Below, piece after piece: positions 63,659 through 64,000 of a stretch of DNA of 64,000 nucleotides. Source of the stretch: Bradyrhizobium niftali (lineage in GTDB: Bacteria > Pseudomonadota > Alphaproteobacteria > Rhizobiales > Xanthobacteraceae); NCBI RefSeq assembly GCF_004571025.1, contig NZ_SPQT01000002.1:434001-498000 (forward strand), written 5' to 3'. A program made the position numbers and the translations under genes. The notes under the pieces were generated by a model. That model saw only the letters and a list, made by a program, of their open reading frames with translations, did no database searches and was not told where the DNA came from. Positions within the stretch are counted from its first letter, which is position 1, and each line of letters starts with the position of its first letter.

Positions 63659-64000
63659 TTACGCCGGCGCAATGCGGCCTCCGAGCGAAGCCACAGCCGG
63701 GCGGTAGCGCCGGCTGCCTCCGAGCGTCTGCCCGGTGTCGAAGGTGAGCTCGAAATCCCCCGAAGCCTTGAGGTCCACGCCGGTCACCCGTTCGAGATTG
63801 GCAAGCTTGGTCCGATGTACGCGAACGATGGCGAAGCGCGCCAGCTCGCCTTCCGCGCCCGCGAGCGTGCCCCGGATCAGGTGGTGGGTGCCGTCGGCGA
63901 GGCTGTATTCGATGTAGTTGCCGGCAGAAGCGACCCAGAGAATGTCGCGCGGAGCAACGCGAATGCGGCTGGTGCCGTCCCGCAGCCAGATCAGATCGGA
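63659..64000 (-). CDS. LytTR-domain DNA-binding protein (partial, cut by window edge)
   Basis: The minus strand is open from the right edge to a TAA at 63659-63661, giving 113 C-terminal residues. The sequence reads GTSRIRVAPRDILWVASAGN, then YIEYSLADGTHHLIRGTLAG, FAIVRVHRTKLANLERVTGV and DLKASGDFELTFDTGQTLGG followed by SRRYRPAVASL. This is the LytTR DNA-binding fold: basic first strands, the RVHRTKLxNLxxV core and the SRRYRP basic end. The N-terminal sensor or receiver part lies outside the window. Likely a transcription regulator. Confidence 0.85.
   Translation of the reverse strand, partial: SDLIWLRDGTSRIRVAPRDILWVASAGNYIEYSLADGTHHLIRGTLAGAEGELARFAIVRVHRTKLANLERVTGVDLKASGDFELTFDTGQTLGGSRRYRPAVASLGGRIAPA

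Overview
The window looks like chromosomal DNA of a high-GC alphaproteobacterium of the order Hyphomicrobiales, most likely Bradyrhizobium or a close relative such as Rhodopseudomonas. The signs are an alphaproteobacterial NDUFA12-type complex I subunit, BA14K, DUF1236 and DUF2155 proteins, a Tat-like ABC_sub_bind lipid/solute-binding protein, the aroQ-accB-accC-aat neighbourhood, and short palindromic intergenic repeats of the kind scattered through these genomes. No tRNA, rRNA, insertion sequence, prophage or CRISPR array was seen.

Layout. 0-5.6 kb: a solute-binding protein, a hybrid CHASE3 histidine kinase translationally coupled to a single-domain response regulator, a glycine-rich BA14K protein and the NDUFA12 homologue. 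5.6-14.9 kb: an accessory block that separates NDUFA12 from DUF2155, two genes that I recall as neighbours in related bacteria. It holds a candidate structured small RNA, inverted repeats, a divergent isonitrile-hydratase-like gene and GlxA-type regulator, an unusual adenylation-carrier-GNAT fusion bracketed by two copies of the glxA 3' end, a serine beta-lactamase-like hydrolase, a BASS-type transporter and an HSL-type esterase. 14.9-22.3 kb: DUF2155, aat, a three-gene two-component signalling operon, then accC, accB and aroQ. 22.5-29.3 kb: a DUF1236 protein, a DsbA-like thiol oxidoreductase, an M48 protease, an aminotransferase with the biotin transporter BioY, and a DctA-type carrier. 29.4-34.3 kb: a likely catabolic module (FAD oxidoreductase, MFS transporter, amidase) divergent from an XRE-cupin regulator. 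34.4-43.5 kb: core genes rne, amiC, the class A penicillin-binding protein and prfB, the last with a programmed +1 frameshift. 43.5-53 kb: a HIBADH-like dehydrogenase, a DMT exporter, a branched-chain amino-acid-type binding protein, an M23 peptidase, a peroxiredoxin with a basic tail and a giant AsmA/YhdP-like envelope protein. 53-64 kb: a chemoreceptor, a 28-residue membrane miniprotein, DoxX, an MFS transporter, tyrS, anmK, a cysteine-rich small protein, a glutathione transferase, a glycosyltransferase, DUF1697, an alpha/beta hydrolase, and a LytTR-domain gene cut by the right edge.

Themes. Cell-envelope work is prominent (amiC, PBP1A, M23 peptidase, anmK, AsmA-like protein, M48 protease, DsbA). 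Two kinases share the CHASE3 sensor architecture. The strongest candidate for something undescribed is the 7.9-11.0 kb fusion protein together with its flanking glxA-tail repeats; the next are the structured transcript at 5.7-5.9 kb and the histidine-rich insert in RNase E. All calls come from reading the sequence; no similarity search was run.
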